In this document: positions 1-8,514 of the stretch, piece after piece
Layout: each line of letters opens with the position of its first letter
Position numbering within the stretch: the first letter of the stretch is position 1
Assembly (NCBI GenBank): GCA_046052345.1
Contig: JBJOMN010000054.1
Span: 1-64,000 of the forward strand
Source: Pollutiaquabacter sp046052345
GTDB lineage: Bacteria > Bacteroidota > Bacteroidia > AKYH767-A > 2013-40CM-41-45
Length of the DNA: 64,000 bases
Direction of reading: 5' to 3'
Notes under the pieces: generated by a model
Database searches by the model: none
The model's input: the letters and a program-made list of their open reading frames with translations, nothing else
What the model was told of the DNA's origin: nothing
Made by a program: the position numbers and the translations under genes

Positions 1-1805
1 TCACCGGTGCTACGGCGGTCCGCTTCAACGGGGTGACGACTACTTTCACCGTGGTGAGCGCTACACAGATCACCACCGTAGTTCCTGTTTCCGCTACGAC
101 AGGGACCATCAGTGTGACCACGGCCGGCGGCACGGCAACCTCCTCAGCGTCTTTCACCGTAACCGTACTTGCCCCGACCATCACTTCCTTCAGTCCCACC
201 AGCGGTCCGGTCGGCACAGTAATTACCATTACAGGCTCCGATTTCAACGGGGCCACTGCGGTGAGACTCAACGGTACGAATACGGTTTTCACGGTGGTCA
301 ATTCCGGACTGATCACCTGTACCGTGCCTGCCGGTGCCACGAGCGGTCCGTTAAGGGTTGTAACCCCTGCCGGGAATGCCACTTCTTCCACTTCGTTCAC
401 CGTAACAACAGTGACCTTGCCGGTAATTACCCGCGGTGCATATATGGTCGGCCCGTCATCTGCCTCCATCAATATCCAGTGGCGCACCAATGTGGCTTGC
501 GGAAGCGAAGTGCGTTACGGAACATCAGCCGCCTCCCTTAACAGCGTTGTTACCGACAGCGTGCAGCTGACGGACCATACCATCACGCTTGACAATCTCT
601 CTCCGAATACCAAGTACTTTTACAGCATCGGTACTCCCGGAACGGTTTTGCAGTCGGGAGCGGACAACTTTTTCTATACTGCCATGCCTGCCGGTTCCAT
701 CGATACGTTGAGGTTCTGGGTGACCGGAGATTTCGGTAACAACAGTACCAACCAGGTGAATACCATGAATGCGTTCCTTAATTACACAGCCTCCAGCCCG
801 GTGCACGGTTGGCTGTGGTTAGGTGACAATGCGTATACATACGGCACAGATGCCGAGTACCAGACCAATGTCTTTAATGTGTACACTTCGCTGCTTAGGC
901 GCTTGCCTGTCTATCCTGCTTTGGGTAATCATGATTACGGATTGACAGGATACCTCAGTGCGACGTCTTTGGGTACGACAGCGCCTTATTTCTCAATATT
1001 CAGCATTCCATCGAATTCAGGCACCGAGAAATATTATTCCTACAATAACGGTGACGTCCATTTCATTGTGCTTGACAGCTACGGTTCCTACAACGTGTCC
1101 GGAAGCGCGATGTACAATTGGCTGCAGAACGATCTGATCAATAATACCCGTACATGGACCGTCGTCTACTTCCATCATCCTCCCTACACGAAGGGCTCTC
1201 ATAACAGCGATACCGAGACCGAGTTGATTGACATGAGGAGCAATATCATACCGCTGTTGGAGCAGTACGGGGTAGACCTTGTCTTCGGAGGACACAGTCA
1301 CAGTTACGAGCGCAGCATGCTCATCAAAGGTCATTACGGTCTGGAGTCAACGTTCAATACGAACCTATTCCCGTCCGGAAACGTGGTACAGTCCTCCGTG
1401 AACGCATACACTAAATCCAGTCTTCGCGGTGACGGCACGATTTACCTGGTCTGCGGAGTAAGCGGACAGACCGCAGGAACCACTTCTTCCGGATATCCTC
1501 ACAATGCCATGCAAGTCTCTACGAATGCCAATAACGGTTCGGTCATCCTGGAGGTATTGGGTGGTGGCCTGAGTTGCAAGTTCCTCACGACAGCCGGTTC
1601 CATTTATGACCAGTTTACCATGACAAAGACAGCTGCCCAGCCTCGTCTTTCCGACGATCCTGCCTCTTCAGCGGCGGAGTACTTCGATATTACCGGCAGG
1701 TATCTCGGCACGGACTATTTCACCTTGCCGTTGAATGAGCTGGTGATTGTCCGCTACAGGGAAGGAGGAGCGCTAAAGTCCAGGAAGATCATTCGGATCC
1801 CCTGA
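1..1805 (+). CDS. Purple acid phosphatase-like secreted metallophosphoesterase with IPT/TIG repeats (5' partial)
   Basis: The reading frame is open from the first bases, so the N-terminus and any signal peptide lie outside the window. Visible order: the end of one IPT/TIG repeat (to about base 170), a complete IPT/TIG repeat (about 172-410), a fibronectin-III-like phosphatase N-domain (about 420-690), then a calcineurin-type catalytic domain. The five purple acid phosphatase blocks are present: GDFG near 726, GDNAY near 822, GNHDYG near 925, HHPPY near 1171 and GGHSHSYER near 1285, giving the Asp, Tyr, Asn and His ligands of a dinuclear metal site. The C-terminus (FDITGRYLG, ending RKIIRIP) resembles a short T9SS type A sorting signal. 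Likely an exported phosphomonoesterase; the substrate is unknown. The S8 protease gene follows after about 40 bases and may be co-transcribed. The family call is secure; T9SS export is inferred. Confidence 0.9.
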   Translation, partial: TGATAVRFNGVTTTFTVVSATQITTVVPVSATTGTISVTTAGGTATSSASFTVTVLAPTITSFSPTSGPVGTVITITGSDFNGATAVRLNGTNTVFTVVNSGLITCTVPAGATSGPLRVVTPAGNATSSTSFTVTTVTLPVITRGAYMVGPSSASINIQWRTNVACGSEVRYGTSAASLNSVVTDSVQLTDHTITLDNLSPNTKYFYSIGTPGTVLQSGADNFFYTAMPAGSIDTLRFWVTGDFGNNSTNQVNTMNAFLNYTASSPVHGWLWLGDNAYTYGTDAEYQTNVFNVYTSLLRRLPVYPALGNHDYGLTGYLSATSLGTTAPYFSIFSIPSNSGTEKYYSYNNGDVHFIVLDSYGSYNVSGSAMYNWLQNDLINNTRTWTVVYFHHPPYTKGSHNSDTETELIDMRSNIIPLLEQYGVDLVFGGHSHSYERSMLIKGHYGLESTFNTNLFPSGNVVQSSVNAYTKSSLRGDGTIYLVCGVSGQTAGTTSSGYPHNAMQVSTNANNGSVILEVLGGGLSCKFLTTAGSIYDQFTMTKTAAQPRLSDDPASSAAEYFDITGRYLGTDYFTLPLNELVIVRYREGGALKSRKIIRIP

Positions 1806-1847
1806 AGCCGGAGTACTGCCGTGCCGTTAAACAGCAATGATACGATA

Positions 1848-3536
1848 ATGCAAAACAGGACGATTCAGCGATTTCTATTACGCTACCGGCAACAGTTTTT
1901 GTTGGCGGTCTTTTCTTTCTGCTTTTTTGAGTCGACCGCACAGCTGCATGAGTATTTCATAGGATTTACGGACCGTAACCATTCACCGTACAGTATCCAG
2001 CAGCCGCTGCAATTCCTTTCCCAGCGTGCAATCAGCCGGAGACTTCAGCATGGAATACCGTTGACGGATTCCGATCTTCCGGTCAATCCGGATTACATTG
2101 ACAGCGTTGTCGTAAGAGGCGCACAATTATTGAACCCGGTGAAGTGGTTCAACGGAATCACTGTACGCTGCGATTCTTCCTTGCTACCCTCAATACTGGC
2201 ATTGCCTTTTGTGTCTGATGCTCAACCGGTGAAGCGGTCATCGCGTCCGCGCATACAAAAGAGCATGTACACAGACGGTGGCCCTTTTCTGGCACCGGCT
2301 TTGTTGCGGAACTCGTCATTTGATTACGGCGGCGCCTTCCGGCAGATCCGTCAGCTGAACGGGGACTTCCTGCACGATTTGCAGTTCACGGGACAGGGCA
2401 TGCTGATAGCGGTATTGGATGCCGGATTCAATTCGGCGGATATGGTACCGGCCTTTGACAATCTGCGGAATTCCAACCGGATTCTTACTACATGGGATTT
2501 TGTAGCTCAGGAAGCCTCGGTGTACGAGGACGATGCGCACGGTACCTCCGTACTTTCCTGCATGGCCGCTGACGTGCCGGGCCAGATGGTCGGAACCGCA
2601 CCAGGCGCATCTTTCCTTTTGCTGCGGTCGGAAGACGCTACCGCGGAATATCTTGCGGAGGAATATAATTGGGCCGCGGCTGCCGCCTTTGCCGACAGTT
2701 CAGGTGCGGACTTGATTTCTTCTTCGTTGGGATATACACAATTCGACGACCCGTCACAGGATCATGTTTACAACGACTTGGACGGAAACACCTGCCCCGC
2801 TACCAGGGCTGCAGACATTGCTGCTGCAAAAGGAATCCTTGTCCTTTCCAGTGCCGGCAATCTGGGGAACAGTACGTGGCATTACATCAGCGTTCCGGCG
2901 GATGCAGACAGTATCCTGGCAGTAGGCGCAGTGGATTCCATGGGTTACATGGCTGCCTTCAGCAGCTGGGGGCCTTCAGCCGACGGTCGGGTAAAGCCTG
3001 ATGTGGCGGCAATGGGAAGAAAGGCCACCGTGACTTTTTTTGACGGTTCTTTCGGAGTGTCGAACGGAACTTCCTTTTCCTGCCCGATCCTTGCCGGTGC
3101 GGCCGCTTGTCTCTGGCAGGCGCACCCCGGAAAAAACAACGTGGATATTTTGAACGCCATTCGTCAAAGCGCCGGCTATTACAGTGCACCCGGTGATTCT
3201 TTGGGCTACGGCATACCGGATTTCCTTTCTGCACATACCTATCTCGGCGGTACGGTACTCACCGGATACTACGGTGAAGGGATTCTCGGCACCTATCCGA
3301 ACCCGTTCACGGACAGGCTGCAAATCGATTATTATTCCGCTTCCGGCCAGACAATCAGCCTGACTGTTTTTGATGTGGCCGGTAGGGAGGTGCTGACGGA
3401 ACAGTTTCAGGCGACCGCCAATTTCATCAACAAGATAGATTTGAAGTTGCCGCAATTGGCGGCAGGAAGTTACCAGGTGGTCCTTCGTTCAAGCGATCAG
3501 GTTTTCACCCGACCTGTCCTTAAAGTCCGTCAATAA
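1848..3536 (+). CDS. Secreted S8 (subtilisin-type) serine protease with T9SS C-terminal domain
   Basis: A 562-residue protein. I chose the ATG at 1848 over the GTG at 1821 because it directly precedes a signal peptide (hydrophobic stretch FLLAVFSFCFF, cleavage near STAQ). The catalytic triad is visible: Asp in AVLDAGFN (about residue 191), His in DDAHGTSV (about 231) and Ser in NGTSFSCP (about 409), with the oxyanion Asn region SSAGNLGN between. The last 80 residues (TYPNPFTDRL...GREVL...LAAGSYQVVL) form a T9SS type A sorting domain, so the enzyme is probably exported and then surface-attached or released. The region between signal and catalytic core may act as a propeptide. It lies downstream of the phosphatase-like gene in the same direction. 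The substrate cannot be inferred. Confidence 0.93.
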   Translation: MQNRTIQRFLLRYRQQFLLAVFSFCFFESTAQLHEYFIGFTDRNHSPYSIQQPLQFLSQRAISRRLQHGIPLTDSDLPVNPDYIDSVVVRGAQLLNPVKWFNGITVRCDSSLLPSILALPFVSDAQPVKRSSRPRIQKSMYTDGGPFLAPALLRNSSFDYGGAFRQIRQLNGDFLHDLQFTGQGMLIAVLDAGFNSADMVPAFDNLRNSNRILTTWDFVAQEASVYEDDAHGTSVLSCMAADVPGQMVGTAPGASFLLLRSEDATAEYLAEEYNWAAAAAFADSSGADLISSSLGYTQFDDPSQDHVYNDLDGNTCPATRAADIAAAKGILVLSSAGNLGNSTWHYISVPADADSILAVGAVDSMGYMAAFSSWGPSADGRVKPDVAAMGRKATVTFFDGSFGVSNGTSFSCPILAGAAACLWQAHPGKNNVDILNAIRQSAGYYSAPGDSLGYGIPDFLSAHTYLGGTVLTGYYGEGILGTYPNPFTDRLQIDYYSASGQTISLTVFDVAGREVLTEQFQATANFINKIDLKLPQLAAGSYQVVLRSSDQVFTRPVLKVRQ

Positions 3537-3616
3537 CGGCCTTAAAAACACTTCATTTATCTATTATAAACAATTAAAATTCAATTATTTATAATATATT
3601 AAAAAATCGTTTTCTA
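3537..3616. other. Very A+T-rich convergent intergenic region
   Basis: Eighty bases between the ends of the protease gene (plus) and trxB (minus). From about 3541 to 3606 the sequence is nearly all A and T, a sharp drop from the coding composition. I see no G+C-rich hairpin, gene or promoter. It probably acts only as a termination and spacer region for two converging transcripts. Confidence 0.5.
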
Positions 3617-4561
3617 TTAGTGGATGCCCTTTTCGGCGAGATAACGTTCAGCATCCAATGCCGCCATGCAACCGCTGCCGGCCGCCGTTACGGCCTGACG
3701 GTAATACTTGTCAGCCACGTCTCCGGCCGCGAAAACACCTTCGACATTCGTCTTTGTGCTGCCGGGAACCGTCTTGATGTACCCCGTACCGTCCATGTCG
3801 ATCCAGCCTTTGAAAATATCGGAATTCGGTTGATGGCCGATGGCGACGAAGAATCCTGTGACATCCAACCGCCGGTCCTGACCTGTCTTCACGTCAGTGA
3901 CAAGCACTCCGTCAACGGTTTTTTCCCCAAGGATCTCCTTGGTCTCGTGACTCCACAGGACTTCGATATTCGGAGTGTTGAGGACCCGATGCTGCATGGC
4001 TTTGCTGGCACGCATCTCGTCACGGCGTACGATCATGTAGACCTTGCTGCATAATTTCGCGAGATAGGTCGCTTCTTCAGCTGCCGTATCACCTGCTCCG
4101 ACGATGGCGACTGTCTGACCTCTAAAGAAGAATCCGTCACAAACTGCGCACGCTGAGACTCCGTATCCGTTCAGTTTTTGTTCGGAGGGCAGCCCCAGCC
4201 ACTTTGCAGATGCTCCGGTGGAAATGATGACTGAATCGGCCAGGATGGTCTTGTTCTCGTCGACAACCACTTTATGTACAGGCCCGGTGAAATCCACTGA
4301 CGTGGCATATCCGAACCGGATGTCGGTCCCGAAACGTTCAGCTTGCGCCTTGAAGTCCTCCATCATCTCCGGCCCCATCGTTCCCTTGGGGTATCCGGGG
4401 TAATTTTCGACTTCCGTAGTGATGGTCAACTGACCGCCGGGCTGCAGTCCTTGATACAGGACCGGCTTAAGGTCGGCACGGGCGGCATAGATGGCGGCGG
4501 TATATCCGGCAGGACCGGAACCGATGATCAGGCATTTGACGTGTTCGGGATGTTCTGACAT
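3617..4561 (-). CDS. trxB: Thioredoxin-disulfide reductase
   Basis: A 314-residue flavoprotein, the usual length for low-molecular-weight TrxB. It has the N-terminal FAD motif GSGPAGYTAAIYAARA (residues 14-29), the redox-active pair CAVC (C138, C141) followed by DG, and the NADPH-binding motif GAGDTA (155-160). A second FAD contact is in GVFAAGDV near the C-terminus. It transfers electrons from NADPH to thioredoxin in the cytoplasm. The gene starts 51 bases after the end of the DUF4249 gene on the same strand, so co-transcription is possible, although no functional link is expected. The identification rests on the full motif set and length. Confidence 0.97.
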   Translation of the reverse strand: MSEHPEHVKCLIIGSGPAGYTAAIYAARADLKPVLYQGLQPGGQLTITTEVENYPGYPKGTMGPEMMEDFKAQAERFGTDIRFGYATSVDFTGPVHKVVVDENKTILADSVIISTGASAKWLGLPSEQKLNGYGVSACAVCDGFFFRGQTVAIVGAGDTAAEEATYLAKLCSKVYMIVRRDEMRASKAMQHRVLNTPNIEVLWSHETKEILGEKTVDGVLVTDVKTGQDRRLDVTGFFVAIGHQPNSDIFKGWIDMDGTGYIKTVPGSTKTNVEGVFAAGDVADKYYRQAVTAAGSGCMAALDAERYLAEKGIH

Positions 4562-4612
4562 GGATTTGCAATAAAGGTCGGCAAAGGTAAGAATTCCTCC
4601 GCAGGCCGGTCC

Positions 4613-5524
4613 TCAACGGGCGATGATTGTGTCGTAGGTAGTGGAGTAAGCACACCAGATTCCCAGTCCCCCTGCGATATTTCCGTTGACGGGCGTCACC
4701 GATCCGAACGGATTGCCGCTGTTGGAGACCTGGGTCTCTTCCGACCGCCAGAATTCGAAGGAGGCCCGGTCGATACTGCAGAATTTCACAGCGATCGTGT
4801 CGCCGCGCTTGAAAAAGAAATTCTCTTCGAAGAGGTCGTCCTCCTTGTTGGAGTTGTAGGCTTTACCGCGCACTACATTGAAATCGAAACTCCTGCCGTT
4901 GATGAATTTATCTTCGAAAACTGATCCTAACGGAGCCAGAAAGACGGAATCCTTTACTTGTCCGGCGTTTCTGCCATAGGTATAGCGGTTGATGCGTCTG
5001 GCAAACCACCGGTAATTGTTGCCGAATGTGTCCGGCTCGGTCAGGTGTGCCCATGCGAATCCCAAAGAATCCCTTTCTCCGTCCGGTTTCCACCACACAC
5101 TGTCCAACGGTACCGGCAAAGGCATGTATGTGGAGGATGAAATTGTCTTGCCCTCTGCCGATATGGTCAGACGGTAGGTCCTCCCGGCGGCGCCGGTGAT
5201 ACGTGTACTCACATAATACCCTAATCCCGGAAGCGGCTGCACGAGGGTGTCAGAGGTGATTCCGTCGTCGACGACCACGGTCGCACCCGAAACTGAATTC
5301 TCCACCACCGTATTGAGGTTGATGGATCCGAAAAAAGCCAGGGAACGGGACAGAAAAAGGTAAGGGGCGATTCCGGGTTCCACGTATCCTTCTACCACCA
5401 GTAATGGCTCGCTTTCGGGAAGTTCCACGGTCACGGTTTTCTCGCAGCCTGTGAGTGCCAGCAGCGACGCCAAAGCCCCCGCAAGGAGGTATGGATTCTT
5501 AAGGAGGTTCAAACTCTTGTGCAT
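4613..5524 (-). CDS. DUF4249 family outer-membrane-associated lipoprotein
   Basis: A 303-residue protein with a lipoprotein signal: charged start (MHKSLNLLK), hydrophobic core and lipobox LTGC with the lipidated Cys at residue 27. The mature start (LPESEPLLVVEGYVEPG) followed by PYLFLSRS is the typical opening of Bacteroidota DUF4249 proteins, which are usually encoded next to a TonB-dependent receptor. Here the start codon is 4 bases from the stop of the upstream receptor gene, so the two are almost certainly one transcript and probably one outer-membrane complex, with the lipoprotein in a SusD-like accessory role. That role is inference; the ligand is unknown. Confidence 0.85.
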   Translation of the reverse strand: MHKSLNLLKNPYLLAGALASLLALTGCEKTVTVELPESEPLLVVEGYVEPGIAPYLFLSRSLAFFGSINLNTVVENSVSGATVVVDDGITSDTLVQPLPGLGYYVSTRITGAAGRTYRLTISAEGKTISSSTYMPLPVPLDSVWWKPDGERDSLGFAWAHLTEPDTFGNNYRWFARRINRYTYGRNAGQVKDSVFLAPLGSVFEDKFINGRSFDFNVVRGKAYNSNKEDDLFEENFFFKRGDTIAVKFCSIDRASFEFWRSEETQVSNSGNPFGSVTPVNGNIAGGLGIWCAYSTTYDTIIAR

Positions 5525-5528
5525 CGGG

Positions 5529-7928
5529 TCAGAATTTGAAATTCCATGTCACACTGGGAATGATAGGAAATAGTGATATCTGTTTCGCTGCAACAGTCAC
5601 TGTTCCGTCGTCCTGGTCTACCGCCGTGTCGAAATAGATGATGTACGGATTATAGCGGTTGTAGACATTGAAGATGCTGAAGTTCCAGGAAGAGTCGAAT
5701 TTCTTGCCCGGTTTGCTTTTCAATGTTGCAGATACGTCTAGCCGGTGATAGGCCGGCAATCGGTAATTGTTGCGCTGGCCACCATAGTCTTCCAGGACAT
5801 GTCCGTTGCTGAGCACGTAAAGTCTCTCCGGGAATGTGTTCAGGTTGCCGGTCGCATAGACCCAGGTGGCACCGATGTTCCAGCGTGAGGAGATGTCATA
5901 GGAGGCGACGATGGAGACATCGTGACGGCGATCGAATTTGGCGTAGAAGGTTTTCCCGTTGTTCAGGTCGGGAAATGTGCGTTCCGTCCAGGAAAGCGTA
6001 TAGCCGATCCATCCGCTGAAACGGCCTTTGGATTTCTTGAAAAAGAACTCGGCGCCGTAACTGCGGCCGCTGCCGAATACGAAATTGTTGTCTACGTTGT
6101 CGTTGACGGTGTTTTCCGGGAGGAAACCTTCGGCATATTCGATCTGATTTTCAAGGGTCTTGTAATAAAGTTCCACGGAGGATTCAAATGTGTTCTCCTT
6201 GAAGTTCCGGAAGTAGCCCGCCGCGTACTGTATGCCGTATTGGGGACGCACGAGGTCCGTACTGGGGACCCACACGTCGGTCGGCAGTGAAATGGAGGAG
6301 AGGGAGGCCAGATGTATGTATTGATAGTTCTGGGTGTAGGAGGCTTTCAGGCTGGAACGGCTGTCGATGGTATAACGGAGTGCCAGCCGCGGCTCGACAT
6401 TCCTGTAGGTCTTGACGTTCTCTCCGCTGCCGTATCTTGTCGTGTCGCTTACCTGTCCGCTGAGCGGATCTTTCAGATAGCGGTCAAAAGGACCGACTTG
6501 CTGGAAAAGTGTTCCCCTTAGTCCCATACCGGCCTTCCAACGGTCCGAAATTTCGAATTCATCGTTGATGTAGATCGCCGCGTCGTGGGCATAGTTGCGG
6601 ATGACCTTACCCAGATCGAATTGAACGTCTCCGGATTGCGCCGAAACGTTGCTGGGAACGAAGACATGGTAGATATACTGTCCGCCGAACTTGATATTGT
6701 GCCGAAGGTTCGGGATCCAGGTGAAATCCGACTTCATATTGTAGTCGGTGATCCCGGAAAACAATTTGAATCGGATGGATTCCTGTCCTCCTTCGAATTG
6801 AAAGTCGTAGTTGGTGAAGATCAGGGAGGTATTGGAGAACAGTCGGTCGCTGAACAGGTGGTTCCAGCGGGCAGTGGCTGTCGCATTTCCCCAGGGCACA
6901 CGTATGGAAAAATCGGAGCCGCTGGCTTGGAATCCGAATACATCTCGACCGAAATATCCGCTCAGATACACCCGGTCGCGGTCCGTGAAGCGGTAGTTCA
7001 CTTTCGCATTCAGGTCATAGAAGTAATAGCTATTCCCGTAAAGGTCAGAGCTCTTCGAAGTGAACGGAGGCTTGAAGAAAAGGTCGATGAACGTCCTTCG
7101 TCCCGACAGTATGAAAGATCCGGTATCTTCCTTGATCGGTCCCTGCACGGTGAAGCGGCTGGACACGACTCCCAATCCTCCCTCTGCGCTGTAGTCGCGG
7201 TAGTTGCCCTCCTTGAGCTGGATGTCCAGCACCGAGGCGAGTCTTCCGCCGTAGTTCGCAGGCATGCCTCCTTTGGTGAGTGTCACGTTCTGTACGGCAT
7301 CCGCATTGAAAACGGAAAAGAATCCGAAGAGGTGTGCGGCATTGTAGACATTGGCCTCGTCCAGAAGGATCAGGTTCTGATCAGGTCCGCCACCCCGCAC
7401 ATAAAAGCCGCTGTTGCCCTCGCCGGCGCTTGAAACACCGGGTAGCAGCTGGACGGCTTTCAGGATGTCGACTTCTCCCATGAAGGCGGGAAGGGACTTT
7501 ATCTTCTCGACGTCGATGGTTTCACGACCCATCTGCACACTCTGGATATTCTTGTCTTCCCGCTCGGCGGAAATCACGACTTCCTTAGTTTCGATCGCTT
7601 TGGTACGGAGTGCGATATTCATCCGGGTGTCCTTGTCCAGCACCAATTTCTCTTCGGATGGTTCGAATCCGATATAGGTATAAACGACGGTGTAGTTTCC
7701 CGGGGGTAGTGTGATCGAGTAGAACCCGTAGGCGTTGGAGGTGGTTCCTGTCCGGGCCTCCCTCACATATACGGCGGCACCCGGCATAGATTCCCCCGTC
7801 CGTTGCTCCCTGATGAAGCCGCTGAGTGTGAAGCGTTGCTGCAGATCTTTCCTTTCGCCTCCGAAGGCAGTCAGGACAGGGAGGAGCAGCAGCGTGGAAA
7901 AAAGAAGGCGGATGGGAAACTGGCGCAT
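5529..7928 (-). CDS. TonB-dependent receptor with carboxypeptidase-like regulatory domain
   Basis: A 799-residue outer-membrane receptor. Signal peptide at 1-23, then a carboxypeptidase-D regulatory-like domain (about 33-115, LSGFIREQRTGESMPGAAVY), a TonB-box-like stretch KEVVISAERE (about 114-123), a plug domain with YVRGGGPDQNLILLDE and GGRLASVLDI, and a beta-barrel ending in the aromatic residue of TWNFKF. It belongs to the group of receptors encoded with DUF4249 lipoproteins, and such a gene follows after only 4 bases. The ligand is not evident: there is no nearby SusD, glycosidase or metal-binding gene. A -7-like box TACCTTTG lies 8 bases before the start codon. Confidence 0.92.
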   Translation of the reverse strand: MRQFPIRLLFSTLLLLPVLTAFGGERKDLQQRFTLSGFIREQRTGESMPGAAVYVREARTGTTSNAYGFYSITLPPGNYTVVYTYIGFEPSEEKLVLDKDTRMNIALRTKAIETKEVVISAEREDKNIQSVQMGRETIDVEKIKSLPAFMGEVDILKAVQLLPGVSSAGEGNSGFYVRGGGPDQNLILLDEANVYNAAHLFGFFSVFNADAVQNVTLTKGGMPANYGGRLASVLDIQLKEGNYRDYSAEGGLGVVSSRFTVQGPIKEDTGSFILSGRRTFIDLFFKPPFTSKSSDLYGNSYYFYDLNAKVNYRFTDRDRVYLSGYFGRDVFGFQASGSDFSIRVPWGNATATARWNHLFSDRLFSNTSLIFTNYDFQFEGGQESIRFKLFSGITDYNMKSDFTWIPNLRHNIKFGGQYIYHVFVPSNVSAQSGDVQFDLGKVIRNYAHDAAIYINDEFEISDRWKAGMGLRGTLFQQVGPFDRYLKDPLSGQVSDTTRYGSGENVKTYRNVEPRLALRYTIDSRSSLKASYTQNYQYIHLASLSSISLPTDVWVPSTDLVRPQYGIQYAAGYFRNFKENTFESSVELYYKTLENQIEYAEGFLPENTVNDNVDNNFVFGSGRSYGAEFFFKKSKGRFSGWIGYTLSWTERTFPDLNNGKTFYAKFDRRHDVSIVASYDISSRWNIGATWVYATGNLNTFPERLYVLSNGHVLEDYGGQRNNYRLPAYHRLDVSATLKSKPGKKFDSSWNFSIFNVYNRYNPYIIYFDTAVDQDDGTVTVAAKQISLFPIIPSVTWNFKF

Positions 7929-7936
7929 GAACGGCT

Positions 7937-7944
7937 CAAAGGTA
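7937..7944 (-). promoter_or_regulatory. -7 box upstream of the TonB receptor/DUF4249 operon
   Basis: On the minus strand the sequence reads TACCTTTG, matching the Bacteroidota -7 consensus TAnnTTTG, and ends 8 bases before the receptor ATG at 7928. A TTG lies 22 bases further upstream, slightly beyond the usual 19-20 base spacing. The transcript would have almost no leader. Confidence 0.5.
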
Positions 7945-7994
7945 ACAACCCGCGTTGCTCATTGTTCAACCGCCGCGATAAACTGCTAAAGAAC

Positions 7995-8021
7995 AAAAGC
8001 CGCTCCATGAGGTGCGGCTTT
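7995..8021 (-). terminator. Intrinsic terminator of rnpB
   Basis: On the minus strand AAGCCGC (8020-8014) and GCGGCTT (8003-7997) form a 7-bp G+C-rich stem with a 10-base loop, followed by a short T tract. It begins a few bases beyond the mature RNase P RNA 3' end. Confidence 0.75.
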
Positions 8022-8024
8022 CAT

Positions 8025-8412
8025 TATCATCGTTTCGTATAAGCCGGGTTCTGTTCGCGGTGTCGCCACCGCGCCTGTCATTTATCTGGGACGGGACTCG
8101 CATCCCGCCTCGATCGACCTACCCGCCAGGCTTTCCCCGAAGGGAAGGAGCGGGCCGCTCCATGCCTGACCTATTTGGTCTTTCAACGCCTGAGGTTTAC
8201 CCGCCCGACATGTCACCATGCCGGGCCGTGGGCTCTTACCCCACGTTTTCACCCTTACCCCGAATGAACGAGGCGGTTTGGTTCTCTGTGGCACTTTCTG
8301 TTGCCGGTGAACCGGCACCTTCCCGTTAGGAAGCAGGCTGCCCTGTGTTGCCCGGACTTTCCTCTTCCTTCCGATGAAAAGAAGCGACAGTCCCGAATTC
8401 CGATGAAAGAAC
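8025..8412 (-). ncRNA. rnpB: RNase P RNA (bacterial type A)
   Basis: The catalytic RNA of RNase P, which removes 5' leaders from pre-tRNAs. On the minus strand the universally conserved 5' block GAGGAAAGTCCGGGC is at 8364-8350 and the conserved 3' block ACAGAACCCGGCTTAT at 8054-8039, about 300 bases apart. The ends can pair: TCATCG near 8406-8401 with CGATGA at 8032-8027 would form helix P1, which sets the boundaries within a few bases. Total length of about 390 nt suits a type A RNA. It has its own promoter (8423-8453) and a terminator (7995-8021). Short open frames across this region are not genes. Confidence 0.95.
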
Positions 8413-8422
8413 TTTCTGTCTG

Positions 8423-8453
8423 CAAAGGTACGTATTTACCTCCTCATTTTCAA
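8423..8453 (-). promoter_or_regulatory. rnpB promoter
   Basis: On the minus strand a -33 TTG (8453-8451) is followed after exactly 20 bases by the -7 box TACCTTTG (8430-8423), close to the Bacteroidota housekeeping consensus. The predicted start at about 8415 coincides with the 5' end expected from the RNase P RNA fold. Confidence 0.75.
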
Positions 8454-8498
8454 CGTACTATACGGTCAGGACAAGAGCCCTTCCCCGTAAACTTTCCT

Positions 8499-8506
8499 TA
8501 TCTTTA
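8499..8506 (+). promoter_or_regulatory. -7 box of the VWA/O-acetylation operon
   Basis: TATCTTTA resembles TAnnTTTG with one mismatch and ends 8 bases before the ATG at 8515. I see no convincing -33 TTG. If used, it would start a nearly leaderless four-gene transcript through 15381. Confidence 0.4.
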
Positions 8507-8514
8507 CGCCGCTT

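Noticed and set aside
1..400. Possible phage or adhesin gene in the repeats at the window start
   Set aside because: The repeats are IPT/TIG domains in the same frame as the phosphatase domain, so they belong to one secreted protein.
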